Counted from the first letter of the stretch, positions 21,189 through 32,204 are shown. The stretch: 64,000 bases of DNA from Ahaetulla prasina (GCF_028640845.1 NC_080548.1:10169814-10233813), one strand, 5' to 3'. Notes: generated by a model not told the origin, from the sequence alone. Made by a program: numbers and translations.

Positions 21189-24100
21189 GCGATCCACCCT
21201 AACTTGCTACAACCCATCATAATCGAAGAAATAATCTTAGAAATAGTTCAGGAGCAGATCCCGGTCAGAAATTCATTAACAGGACCTATTCCTTACCTAT
21301 CATGATCACGGTGAGCACAAAATTGCTGATTTCCTGCAGCAGTTGCGGTCCGAAGGCTAAAAGGAAACCTCCTATCAGTTCTATCCAGCCCACTATTTCC
21401 ATGTACCATTCTGGTTCCGGCTTGTAGCCAAACTCCTTCAACGGGAACACATCTGCAAATTTTTCAAACTGGGTTTTCTGCAATAGGAAGGAAAAGGAAT
21501 GTTAAGAGCAGTGGTGAAATTCAAATTTTTTTGCTACCTGTTCTGTGGGCGTGGCTTGGTGGGTGTGGTGTGGCTTGGTGGGCATGACGGGAAGGATACT
21601 GCAAAATCCCCATTCCCTCCCCACTCCTGGGGGAAGGATATTGGAAAATCTCCATTCCCACTCCACTCTGGGGCCAGCCAGAGGTGGTATTTGCCGGTTC
21701 TCCGAACTGCTCAAAATTTCCGCTACCGGTTCTCCAGAACCTGTCAGAACCTGCTGGATTTCACCCTTGGTTAAGAGGCAAGGACAACTAAGGAGTAGAA
21801 GAGGGGTAAACCAATTTTTACAGCAGCCAGTAGAGGCACAAATAATCCAGAAAATGTGGGTGGCAAAGCAAAAGAAACAAGATCGAAAACTTTCATGCAT
21901 TGCTGTCAGACAGGTAGCCCTCAACCTGTACCTAAGGCAGAGGTGGGAAACTATGGTGCTTTTATGACTTGTGGACTTCCAACTCCCAGAATTCCTGAGC
22001 CTGGGAGATGCTCAGGAATTCTGGGAGTTGAAGTCCACAAGTCATAAAAGCGCCATAGTTCCTCACCCCCTGAATTAAGGGATCGTCTTTTTTTCAAGAG
22101 CCTCTACCCAGCCAACCAGATCAAGCAGAATGGACATCTGCAGATCCCATCAGCCAAAGAATGCCAGTTGGCGGAGCCCAGAAGGTGAATTTTTTCTGCA
22201 GTGGCCCTTAGTCTATGGAACACCCTCCAATCGAAGATCAGACCCAACCCACTTAGCCTTTCAGAAGGCCCTAAAAACCTTGACTATGTTCCAGAGCCTG
22301 GGACACTGAATATGTCAAGGGCCCCATTTCCTGACAATATTGCTAACTGGCCAAATAACTTGTTCCTATGTATATGCTAGCTGAATATCCGTGCTCCACT
22401 ACAAAACTATATGATCAAGTTTGATAAATCAACACTTACAGCTTGGAAATTAATGAGTAGTTACGATCAGCCTCTCCTCTCCCCTTCTCTCCCTCAGCCT
22501 TGCCCCACAGAAGCCTGTCCTATCCTATCCCCTTCTCTTCAGAGTTGTTTTCAGGTTGGGAGGGGAAGTAGAACGTCTGACTAATTAGCATCAGAGCGTG
22601 TTATAATAATACAGGAAATACTAATGCTCTGATGGTCATTTCGAAAAATCCTTTCTTAACGAGCACCTAGAAGCCAAGAGGAACATACGTGGCAAATTTC
22701 AAGTTTGTAAGCTTTACGGTTCTGGAGATTTCGTGATTACAGCCTGAGTGGTTTTCGCTTTTATTTATATAGATATATTTAATTTGAATGCTTTTAGTGT
22801 TTTTTATGGGTTTTACTGTTTTTATTGTCTGAAAATGTTTTTAATATTTTTCTTCTTCTTTCCTTTCTCTTTTACTACTTCGGAAGTTGAGGGAGATACA
22901 AAGTTCTGGTCCTTGCACTCCTGGCAGCCTCGGCCCTCGTCATTTGATGCTGTTGTAATGCTGACGTTGTCTCTTCACCTTCTTCTGGGTCTGCCTCATT
23001 TTTATATTTTTAACTGCAATGCATTTTTTTTTAAAAAAAATTCTAAGCTGTGCCCAAAGTCATCGACCGAGATGAACGGCCAGAGAAATTGAACAAATTA
23101 AATAAACTTGTTTACCGACTGTTCAAAGTTACCATAGAATTGGAAGATGTGACCTATGGACGGGTCCTTGCACTTTCGACTGTCCCAGTATCCTCATGGC
23201 CACGTTGAGTGAAATTCTGGCACTTGGCATTATTTACAAAACGTGCACATCAGAAGCTCAAGCTGTTTGAGACCTTCCCAGCCAGCTTCCAATAAGCAAA
23301 GTCAATGGGGGAAGTTAGATTCGTTTAACAATTGTGTGATTCACTTAACAACTGAGGCAAAAGAGGGCGTAAAGTCCTGTGCAGTCAGATAATGACTCAC
23401 TTAATGACCCTACTGCTTAGTGATGGACGTTCCAGTCCCCTATTTGGTGGTAAGCCAAAAACTCCCTGCATGTTCCTTCAGCTGTATCTTTTCCACCTTC
23501 TGTTTTGCCTCCTGATAAGGTCTTAATTATTTCTTAATGGTCAACAATCCCAACAGATCTGCAAGTGGGTTTAAAATCTTATTCCTCTAAAGCAGAGGTC
23601 TTCAAACTTGGCAGCTTTAAGACTTGTGGACTTTAACTCCCAGTAGTCTCCAGCCAGCATAGCTGGAGTCCACAAGTCTTAAAGCTGCCAAGTTTGAAGA
23701 CCTCTGCTCTAAAATCTTGTGGCTCATCTTAACTCAGAGAGTGTTTTCTCTTCCTCCCAGCCTAGTTTTCTTTTTTTCCTTTTTTTAAAGTTTACAAAGT
23801 AATTTTCACCAGTCCAGTGGGAAAAAACAGGCAGCCCTCTTGCAACGTGCTCTCTCCCACCCCCAACAGCAAAAATTCAAACATCAGCCTTAGGCGCCAA
23901 AATGCTTCTACAAATAGAAAGCTGGCCAAAGGCCAGAGAAACTCCCAGATTTAATTTGAGAGTGCAAACCCAGGCTGTGGACAGAGAGGGCAGTCCTGTG
24001 GGCTCAGAGCCTCTTCCCTCCCTCCAACTAATTTCGTAAACTGAGGCAGGGCAGGAAGACTCCAATAAACTAGATGGCCAGACACCTGGGGAAGTGGGGG

Positions 24101-24387
24101 GAGGTGGACAGAACAAAACTCAGTAAATATGATCACACTATAACCAGCTTTAAAACATCTCCAACTGAGATTCACTGGGCAAATGTCTTAAGACCCAAAT
24201 CCCATTTTAAAAATCCAACTGAAACAAGGTAGAGAGATAAGCTTGGGAAAAGTGTCTACCTGTTTGTGTTTCTCTCTCTCCCTCCCTCTTTGGGGTATGT
24301 GTGTGTGTGAGAGAGAGAGAGAAAGGAAGGGTGAGAGAGAGAATGATTGAGTGTGTGTGTGAGAGAGAAAGAGTGAATGTGAGTGGC

Positions 24388-24419
<32 letters not shown>

Positions 24420-24777
24420 ATGATTGAGTGTGTGTGTGAGAGAGAGAGTGAGTAGTGTGTGTGAGAGAGAGACAGAGCGAGAGAAAGGAAGTCAGTGGTG
24501 TGTGTGTATGTGAGAGAGAGAGAGAGAGAGAGAAAGGAAGAGTGAGAGTGAGTGATATGTGTGTGTGTCTATGAGAGAGAGAGAGAGAGAAAGGAACAAT
24601 AAGAGTGAGTGGTGTGTGTATGTGAGAGAGAGAGAGAGAGAAAGGAAGAGTGAGAGTGAGTGATATGTGTGTGTCTATGAGAGTGAGAGAGAGAGAGAAA
24701 GGAACAATAAGAGTGAGTGGCGTGTGTATGTGAGAGAGAGAGAGAGAGAGAGAAAGGAAGAGTGAGAGTGAGTGGTG

Positions 24778-24808
<31 letters not shown>

Positions 24809-25109
24809 GAAAGGAAGAGTGAGAGTGAGTGGTGTGTGTGTGTGTCTATGAGAGAGAGAGAGAGAGAGAAAGGAACAATAAGAGTGAGTGGTGTGTGTAT
24901 GTGAGAGAGAGAGAGAGAGAGAAAGGAAGAGTGAGATTGAGTGATATGTGTGTGTGTCTATGAGAGAGAGAGAGAGAAAGGAACAATAAGAGTGAGTGGT
25001 GTGTGTATGTGAGAGAGAGAGAGAAAGGAAGAGTGAGAGTGAGTGATATGTGTGTGTGTCTATGAGAGAGAGAGAGAGAAAGGAACAATAAGAGTGAGTG
25101 GTGTGTGTA

Positions 25110-25152
<43 letters not shown>

Positions 25153-25155
25153 GTG

Positions 25156-25189
<34 letters not shown>

Positions 25190-25431
25190 AAGGAAGAGTG
25201 AGAGTGAGTGATGTGTGTGTGTGTCTATGAGAGAGAGAGAGAGAGAAAGGAACAATAAGAGTGAGTGGTGTGTGTATGTGAGAGAGAGAGAGAGAGAGAA
25301 AGGAAGAGTGAGATTGAGTGATATGTGTGTGTGTCTATGAGAGAGAGAGAGAGAGAAAGGAACAATAAGAGTGAGTGGTGTGTGTATGTGAGAGAGAGAG
25401 AGAGAGAGAGAAAGGAAGAGTGAGAGTGAGT

Positions 25432-25484
<53 letters not shown>

Positions 25485-25516
25485 GGAACAGTGAGAGTGA
25501 GTGATATGTGTTGTGT

Positions 25517-25551
<35 letters not shown>

Positions 25552-26220
25552 TGAATGAGTGGGGTGTGTGTGTATGTGTGAGAGAGAGACAGACAGACAG
25601 GTGGGGGGGGGAGGAAAGGAATCCCCGCCCTGAGCATCCTCCGAAGAGACCAAACAAGCCCTTTGCGTGCAGGAGGCAGTGAGGGCGCCAGGGAAGCTGC
25701 GCGCCTTTTCCTTTGCAAGCGCGCGACGCAACTGGACAGCTGAAGCCCAACGCTCTGCCGTCTCTTCGGTTCCCGGGATTTACCCGCAGTTAAGGACCGA
25801 AAAGGCGGCTCCCCACAAGCGAGGCCGAGCCCCACCGCCTTAAGTACGGTGACTGCGAGAAGTCGGGCTCGCCAAGCAGCTCCTAAGGATTCTTTACGAG
25901 CCGGGCCTTTCCTTAGAGGATCTCCTGCAGATCCGCTCGGCGGGGGAATCTGGTGCGGTCGCTAGATCCGGGCTCGGTGGGAGGAGGAGGGGGGGAGTAA
26001 AGGGGCGAACGCGCGGCGGGCCGGACGGTTGCAGCCCCGCGACTTGCGGGTCGCAGCGCCCAGCGGTGGCCGGGAATGGCTTCCCCTCCCGCCTAGGAGG
26101 CGCCCCGCTCACCAGCTGCCGGTGGGCGTCGCCGGCGATCAGGTCGGTGAGCTTGACCGCCCCGCTGACGGCGAAGAAAAGGCCCAGCAGCACGCGGAGG
26201 GCGGAGAAGAGCAGCGCCAT
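18048..26220 (-). CDS. TMEM35B: Transmembrane protein 35B, 3 exons
   Basis: Small predicted multi-pass membrane protein of the TMEM35/DoxX-like group; its relative TMEM35A (NACHO) is a nicotinic receptor chaperone, but TMEM35B's own role is not established. Exons 26113-26220, 21297-21477 and 18048-18178 join in frame to 139 codons plus stop, all GT-AG. Hydrophobic segments lie near residues 3-23, 64-80, 86-105 and 110-126. The splice from exon 1 to 2 gives exactly the spacing of the human protein up to the conserved FPLKxFGY motif. GAIYTLLVLKE and LGLLLLLN match the last helices. The C-terminal tail (RGRGKCVKSKSE) is shorter than in human. It lies upstream of SFPQ on the same strand, as in other vertebrates. 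Confidence 0.93.
18690..19013 (-). mobile_element. SINE type C, minus orientation
   Basis: Reverse of the element at 20337; tRNA-like head (minus strand ggaatggctcaacagttaaa) and cctttac end at opposite sides. Confidence 0.7.
19297..19377. mobile_element. Foldback MITE with internal deletion
   Basis: CAGTGTTTTTCAAAC at the left, AAGTTTGGTAAACATTG at the right; most of the central palindrome is lost. Confidence 0.5.
19990..20275 (+). mobile_element. L2-like LINE fragment
   Basis: Plus strand reads the end of a LINE ORF2-like protein (TLLTFRESLKTWLCQLAWD). Confidence 0.55.
20337..20690 (+). mobile_element. SINE type C
   Basis: A-box-like tggctcagtggtagaag and B-box-like ggtttgagacc, then a 250-bp body ending gaaacctttacc. 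Confidence 0.75.
20765..21187 (+). mobile_element. L2-like LINE 3' end with (AATA)n tail
   Basis: gagggccttctctgtggcgg (ORF end) through ggctgagtccttcgggag and an (AAAT)n tail at 21131-21187. Confidence 0.7.
21297..21477 (-). CDS. TMEM35B: TMEM35B exon 2
   Basis: Acceptor ccttcctattgcag|AAA, donor ATAG|gtaagg. It encodes KTQFEKFADVFPLKEFGY, then a second and third membrane segment (WIELIGGFLLAFGP, EISNFVLTVIMI). Confidence 0.94.
21509..21769. mobile_element. hAT-like MITE next to TMEM35B exon 2, 261 bp
   Basis: Ends CAGTGGTGAAATTC and GGATTTCACCCTTG; perfect flanks GTTAAGAG at 21501-21508 and 21770-21777. It lies 31 nt from the exon 2 boundary, inside intron 1. Confidence 0.9.
21938..22072. 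mobile_element. Foldback MITE, 135 bp, in TMEM35B intron 1
   Basis: CAGAGGTGGGAAACTATGG and its inverse CCATAGTTCCTCACCCCCTG, with a long palindrome inside. Flanks agree at 6 of 8. Confidence 0.8.
22075..22400 (+). mobile_element. L2-like LINE fragment
   Basis: Diverged copy of the L2-like ORF2 end (ggaacaccctccaatcgaag, cagaaggccctaaaaacctt). Confidence 0.45.
22460..22780 (+). repeat. Unclassified dispersed repeat, copy 2
   Basis: Uninterrupted counterpart of 1-575. It ends tgagtggttttcgcttttat and tatatagat. Confidence 0.7.
23225..23460. mobile_element. Tc1/mariner-like MITE, degraded
   Basis: Body matches 12286-12657 (agattcgtttaacaattgtg, gactcacttaatgacc). Confidence 0.6.
23593..23706. 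mobile_element. Foldback MITE, near-perfect palindrome, 114 bp
   Basis: CAGAGGTCTTCAAACTTGG and its exact inverse at the right. CTCTAAAG and CTCTAAAA flank it. It lies in TMEM35B intron 1. Confidence 0.9.
24286..25595. repeat. Compound GA/GT minisatellite, about 1.3 kb, in TMEM35B intron 1
   Basis: Alternating (GA)n and (GT)n blocks organised in units of roughly 55-60 bp. Two alternate: one ends in gaaaggaagagtgagagtgag and is followed by tatgtgtgtgtgtctatga; the other has gaaaggaacaataagagtga followed by gtggtgtgtgtatgtga. The pair forms a higher-order unit of about 110-120 bp, repeated many times. On the transcribed strand it is a CU/CA-rich tract just downstream of exon 1. Confidence 0.9.
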
Positions 26221-26590
26221 CGTCGCCTTCGCTCTTTCTCCCGCCTTTCCCGCCCGTTGGCGGCCAGCCGGAGGAGGTGGAACCGGAGGCGGAGAAAGGA
26301 GGCTGGGAAAGCCGCCCCGGACGAAGCAAGCTAAGCGCCTCCCGCTTGCCTTTGGGCGGCCAACCATCCGTGCGTAATGCGCTTGGACCGCCCGGTGCTG
26401 GGCTTCGCTTACTGAAGCCAAAAGATGCCATCTTGGGGAGGGGGGGGCTTAATGGGACAGGAGGAGAGAGGGCTCCTGGGCATGTGCAGAGAGCTGCAGG
26501 GTGACGCCCAGGCTCCGAACGCTAGATGGGAGCGGGTGCGCTTTTCCTGCTTCTATTGCGGCCGTCTTGGGCAGGCGGAAATCGCGCGTG
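25620..26590. promoter_or_regulatory. CpG island at the TMEM35B promoter
   Basis: Strongly GC- and CpG-rich stretch around TMEM35B exon 1 and its upstream side. No convincing TATA box. Open frames on both strands here are composition effects. Confidence 0.75.
26113..26220 (-). CDS. TMEM35B: TMEM35B exon 1
   Basis: 36 codons, MALLFSALRVLLGLFFAVSG and on to DAHRQL, donor CTG|gtgagc, phase 0. It contains the first membrane segment. Confidence 0.93.
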
Positions 26591-26596
26591 AAGATT

Positions 26597-26599
26597 GAT

Positions 26600-26634
<35 letters not shown>

Positions 26635-26830
26635 GTCACAACAGTATATTCAATCATCAACATAAACAATAATTCATCATGAGAGAAAAGTATATATATG
26701 TAAAAGTATAAGTAAAAGTATGCATATAATACTATAATGAAGAGAACAATAGGACAGGAACGGTAGGCACTTTTGTGCGCTTATGCACGCCCCTTGAAAG
26801 ATCTAGGGACTGAGTTTCCAACGGAGCATC
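26597..26830 (-). mobile_element. LINE 3' end (same family as 51900-52997)
   Basis: (TTTA)n run, then tcacaacagtatat and aataggacaggaacggtagg and cttatgcacgccccttg, shared with 51940-52080. Confidence 0.7.
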
Positions 26831-27433
26831 TTCACGGTTGTCTCTTCTGTTATATTAAGCGTTGGCTAAGACGGTCCCTACCGTCTCCTTTTATTCAAAT
26901 GTAAATGGGTACGTTTAAAAAGAATCCCTCCGGCTTAAACCACGCTATGGGGGCAGCTGGGGCAAGTCTGATCTGTGGTTGGGTGTTGAGGGTGGGGAAG
27001 AGATCATGCTGAAGAATTAAATCTGTCAGGTATAAAGAGGATCCCTGCCTGGAAAAGCTAATGGGAAAAGGATGTGGGGAGGGGGGTTCCTAGAAAAAGT
27101 TAGACCCTTTCTCAGGCCAGAGGTGGAAAAGCCTCTCTAAGATTTGATTTGGTGTTACATTGGGGTTGTTTGGGGGGGCGGAGTTGGTAGATCTTTTTCT
27201 GCTTTTTTTTTTAATTGCAAAGCAACCAAAGTGATCAAATACAATAAATAAAATCTTTTTGGGAAGGTCAGAAAACCAACGCATCCATATAGGAGAGGGG
27301 AAGAAAAAGCAAAATACATAGAATGCCATGAAACTCAAAGTTAAGAATGATGTGAAGATAAGAACAAAACAGGAAAGGGCTCCATCAGACATTGTGAAGA
27401 AGGGGAAGCATGCTTCATCATTATCTGTTAACC

Positions 27434-27541
27434 TCTCTGAGCTTGCTTGCAAACATTTCATTATTCAGCTGGCACTGATGATGCTAGCTGGGTAGGTAAT
27501 GAAATGTCTGGGGGGTGGGGGGACCCCAAGCTCAGAGAGCT
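27434..27541. mobile_element. Short palindromic relative of the 16236 element
   Basis: ctctctgagcttgcttgc at the left and caagctcagagagctcc at the right, with atttcatta and taatgaaat inside. Confidence 0.55.
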
Positions 27542-27819
27542 CCAACTCCACAGTTTAACGGAGTTACAAATTTCTATTAGAAAAGAACTAATGGAGGGAT
27601 AGGGGCTGGGTGTCTTCAAATTGAGAAAACTCAGCAAGCAGGTGTGGTGAGGGGAAATTACATTGCATGAAACTTCTTCAGTGATCATAACCCCATCAAA
27701 CAATTGGTAATTACCAAAAGCAATTAAAAAGCAACATTTAAACACTGTAGAAAAGAAAAATAGAAGCCTTGCTTACAGAGCAAAAACATTTCTTACGTGC
27801 AGTTTTTGTTTCTATGTAG

Positions 27820-27875
27820 GAAATGAAAAGGAGTGTATGAAATGTGAAGCAAGGATGATTTGCAAAGATGGAGAG
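27820..27875 (+). other. Weak candidate exon (56 nt)
   Basis: Preceded by gtttttgtttctatgtag and followed by gtatga. One frame reads NEKECMKCEARMICKDGE, with a CxxC pair. No connected exons or known protein could be recognised. A relic of a plus-strand zinc-finger gene is conceivable, as is chance. Confidence 0.15.
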
Positions 27876-28071
27876 GTATGATAAGGAACAGTAAATAATG
27901 CAAATTAAATACTGCTGTTTTCTTAGCTGCAGCTTGCTTGTATTTTTTTAACCTTTTTCTCCCCACTGCATAACATTTGTTTTCATGAAAAAGAATAATC
28001 AGATAGATATGTGGGGTCTTCGAAGTTGCCTAGCTGAGAAATGAAACGTCTGCAAGAAAACCACCAAGCTC

Positions 28072-28985
28072 AGAATAGAATAGAATAGAATAGAATAGAA
28101 TAGAATAGAATAGAATAGAATAGAATAGAATAGAATAGAATAGAATAGAATAGAATTTTTTTATTGGCCAAGTGTGATTGGACACACAAGGAATTTGTCT
28201 TGGTGCATATGCTCTCAGTGTACATAAAAGAAAAGATATGTTCATCAGGTTCCACATTTACAACACAAATGATGGTCAATATATCAATATAAATCATAAG
28301 GATTGCCAGCAACAAAGTTACAGTCATGCAGTCATAAGTGGAAGGAGATGGGTGATGGGAACGATGAGAAGATTAATAGTAGTGCAGATTTAGTAAATAG
28401 TTTGACAGTGTTGAGGGAATTATTTGTTTAGCAGAGTGATGGCCTTCGGGGAAAAACTGTTCTTGTGTCTAGTTGTTCTGGTGTGCTCTAGAGTGTCGTT
28501 TTGAGGGTAGGAGTTGAAACAGTTTATGTCCTGGATGTGAGGGATCTGTAAATATTTTCACGGCCCTCTTTTTGACTCGGGCAGTATACAGGTCCTCAGT
28601 GGAAGGCAGGTTGGTAGCAATTGTTTTTTCTGCAGTTCTAATTATCCTCTGAAGTCTGTGTTTTTCTTGTTGGGTTGCAGAACCAAACCAGACAGTTATA
28701 GAGGTGCAAATGACAGACTCAATAATTCCTCTGTAGAACTGGATCAGCGGCTCCTTGGGCAGTTTTGAGCTTCCTGAGTTGGCGCAGAAAGAACATTCTT
28801 TGTTGTCCTTTTTTGATGATGTTTTTGATGTTAGCTGTCCATTTTAGATCTTGCGATATGATAGAACCTAGAAATTTAAAGGTTTCTACTGTTGATACTG
28901 TGTTGTCTAGTATTGTGAGAGGTGGAAGTATTGAAGGGTTTCTCCTAAAGTCTACCACCATTTCTACGGTCCCCGCAGTTCAACC
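28072..28985 (-). mobile_element. Snake1/CR1-L3-like LINE with long (AGAAT)n array
   Basis: A pentanucleotide array at 28072-28155 (about 17 units) abuts ttattggccaagtgtgattgg. Minus-strand frames give reverse-transcriptase C-terminal pieces (VETFKFLGSIISQDLKW, GQQRMFFLRQLRK) with frameshifts. This is the longest copy in the window, at about 0.9 kb. Confidence 0.85.
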
Positions 28986-31723
28986 TCAAGCTGAATATTC
29001 TCTTCTGTAGATACACACGTCTTGTAGAGACCAGCATTAGTATCAGGCAGTTCATTTGACTTTGGGTTACAAAGCATGAGTGTTTAACAGCTTTAGATTT
29101 ACTTCAGAGTGGAATTTTGCAAGCTTAAACCACTCAGTCTGTGCTCCATCTCTTCCCAAACAACTTCGCCGTCTTTCTCACTGGGAAGATAAACATGGAG
29201 CTCCAGCTTTGGCCTCCTCATCTGGGGTAGCAATGGTAGGTCTCTCTGCCACAGTCGTCTGCAGTTCAACCCAGTGACGATGAAATCGTGTGCGGTGTGG
29301 TGAGCCAATTGTCTACGGCCATGCTGTAGGACTTCACTGCTGGCTTTGCAAGGAGGAGCTGGTTTTGGAGTAAGGCGGATGGGTTTAGAAAAATGGAAGT
29401 AGGTACACTTTTTCTTCAAGCTGTTGTCCAAGTTCATTTTGGAAGAAGGGCAATTCCAGCAACCATCTCTTTTTGTTTGAATTCCTGCCCCAGGAAGCTT
29501 GAGAGAAGGTAGCTTATTCTTATCCTGGTCTTTGGAATTCGGGTACCGGTTCTATTTTGAAAATGTATTAAAAATAAAACTATGTGGACCCTTAGAAGGC
29601 CTGCTAATATCTCTGGTGTAATCATTCAGTGCTTAGATCATTGATAATACTCAGTTAAAAGCATGGGAGAAATTAAAAAAGTTAAGCCTAGGTTTACTGT
29701 CTCCCTTCAATATTTTCCTGAAGGGAAACGTGCTAACATTGATTATCCAATCCAGAGAGAACTGCTAGATTTAACATTTAATATTTTGATACACCTCTTT
29801 AAAAAGGCAGTTCCAAAATCCAATTGGCATACCTAAAGAGATTTGCAAGTTGTGCAATTAGGACATAAATGTAAGCTGCAGCTGAAAGATGATTCAGAAG
29901 CAAGTTAACATGATTAAATTGATGCATAATTTAAACAGGGCAGTTGATGTGTCTCTGCCCATCAAAACAGTCCAGGTTGAGAAACGGGTACGGAATTATT
30001 GTAGGATAGAACCACAGAATTTTGAAAACTCGTCTGTGAATTTCTGTGCCTCATCTGCTACAAAATAAAAGGTGAGATTACAGAAGGTGCTTGATTTACG
30101 ACAGTTGGGACCAGAATTTCCAGTGCTAATAAGCAAGATGGATTTTTACTTTTTGCACTATGCTCGTTAAACAAATAACTGCATTGAGTCATGTAGTTGT
30201 TAAGTAAATCTGGATTTCCCCATTGACTGTCGGGAATGTCACAAATGACGATCATTTGACCTCAGGATCCTGCATTTCATACACCCACGTTGGGTTTGCC
30301 AAGCGCCCAAATTCTGATTACATGATCATGAGGATGCTAAGACAACCTCAAGTGTAAGGACGTCTTTTTTTCCCCAGTGCTGTTGCAATTTCAGTTGCTA
30401 AAGGAACAGTTGTTGAGGACTACCCATATTCTGGTTTTTCTTACACTTTCCTTACTCGGGATTTGAGTCTTTTCTGAAAGTTTCCACTCCAAATTCACTT
30501 AGTTCCCAAAACCATGTTTCCCATTAGAATATGAAACAATGGGAATATTCATGGAAGATCTAATTTCTCAAGGTGTTGATTGCCAAATATACTTTTTTAA
30601 AAAAATGAAAATGCTAGCAATCAGGTGAATTATTCTTTAGTATCAGGTGGTAGTCACAAAGCTCATAATCTGGAAAGTGAGTCGTTATAGGATGAAAAGC
30701 ATTGCAAATATTGATTTTTTGTCCTTGGCAGATTTTCTGCCAAATATCAGCATTCTATTAATATAAGAGTTGTTTTCAACAGCTGCTAGGAATCACTACA
30801 CCTCCACTGGCTATTAGAATTCAGTGATCTGGATAACTTTCCTATATTGAAGTTACAAGGTTTGAAGGATTTTAAGAAATGGTAAAATGGGGGGGAAAGA
30901 AATGTTCTAGGACAATATTTGAAGGGGTTAAAGGAGCATTGAAAATAAAATGAATTTAAACTTGATCAAATTTAATATAGACATCTCAATAAACCTAAGT
31001 GGACTTTTGCGAACCATGACTGAATAAGGCTTTAAAGACTGTTTTAGGGATAAAAACATTTAAGGTGACAAATTTCGTTGTGTGTACTTGTGGCAAGTTT
31101 CTTTGTATCATTTTTTGGGGGGTGTTTTTTTGTTGTTCTCCTTTCCTGCATTTTCTTTTACTTTAGATTATTTTGTAATGTTCACTAAACTATAAAAAAA
31201 CAAATATTGCAAGCCAGGATGCTATTTCTCCAGGCCTCACCTGCCATTTGTAAGCTTGTTCACCTATTGTAAAACTACTAAGGGTACCAACAAAAGCAAA
31301 CTTACCTGAGGAAATCTACTGCGCCTTTCCAATAAATCTGAAAAGCATGGCTGGTAATAATGCGAGAAACATGGAGGTAGATATGGATTAATGGAGGTTC
31401 TCCTAGTGCCCCCAAAAGCCAGAGGAGTACCGTATTCCATCTTCATTGCAATTTGGATGAAGAGCAATACTGTTTGTCCCCTTTTGTGAATTCCGCCAGC
31501 TGCCTCCACTTAGCTTTCAATGTCTAAGCCTTCACATAAAAAATTCAAGCTTGAACCGTGTGCAATATTTATCAGTAACTGAATAGGAGTTAACTTTGTT
31601 GTTCGGCTTTGTGAACAAGCATACTTTTACTTAATTTCTTCATCTCATCTTTTTTTATTTTTGTAACTCAAGGTAGCAAACATACCCAATACTCCTTTCT
31701 ATTTTCCCCAACAGACTGAGATG
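28986..31723. other. Intergenic region between TMEM35B and SFPQ
   Basis: Apart from the MITE at 30085-30425 this is AT-rich unique sequence. A minus-strand open frame at 29099-29437 has no recognisable domain. Confidence 0.5.
30085..30425. mobile_element. Tc1/mariner-like MITE, degraded
   Basis: Left tgcttgatttacgacagttg, right gttgttgaggactaccc; body as at 12286. Confidence 0.65.
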
Positions 31724-31731
31724 GGTTAGGC

Positions 31732-32079
31732 CAGGGGTCTGCAACCTTAAACACTCAGTGCCATTTGGACCATTTTCCCACACAAAACAGGAGCCACAAA
31801 ACCTGGATGGGCATGGCCAACTCGATGTTAGTCACTTCCACCAGTCACATGACACCCCCTAGCCATGCCTACCCAACTGGTCATTAGGGCAGAGAACCGG
31901 TTGTTAAAACACCAAGAACCACAAAAACCTTTTGACATCTCTCCCCCCCCCCATCTCTCCCTCCTCTCTCTGAAGGCGAGGGGTGGGGCCAGCCAGTGGT
32001 GGGATCACCCAACAGGGAGCCACCGCAGAGGGCCCGAAGAGCCACATGTGGCTCTAGAGCCGCAGGTTGCTGACTCCTG
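31732..32079. mobile_element. hAT-like nonautonomous element, 348 bp, perfect 8-bp target duplication
   Basis: Ends CAGGGGTCTGCAACC and GGTTGCTGACTCCTG; flanks GGTTAGGC at 31724-31731 and 32080-32087. Confidence 0.9.
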
Positions 32080-32204
32080 GGTTAGGCTGAATGACTGGCT
32101 TGCCTGAAGTCACCCAACCACTTTCTTACCTAAGACAGTACTAGAAGTCCCACTCTCTTGGTTTCTAGCCTTGTGGTGACTTAACCACTAGACCAAATTA
32201 CAAA

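Noticed and set aside
24569..25835. Long minus-strand open frames (up to 228 aa) of Ser-Leu and His-Thr repeats
   Set aside because: They are translations of the (CT)n/(CA)n minisatellite; several frames stay open together and no start or splice context supports a protein.
26029..26504. Plus-strand open frames over TMEM35B exon 1
   Set aside because: Composition effect of the CpG island; Arg/Pro/Gly-rich products without domain features.
29099..29437. 112-aa minus-strand open frame next to the L3-like LINE
   Set aside because: Lies outside the LINE consensus and shows no domain; possibly transposon-derived but unsupported.
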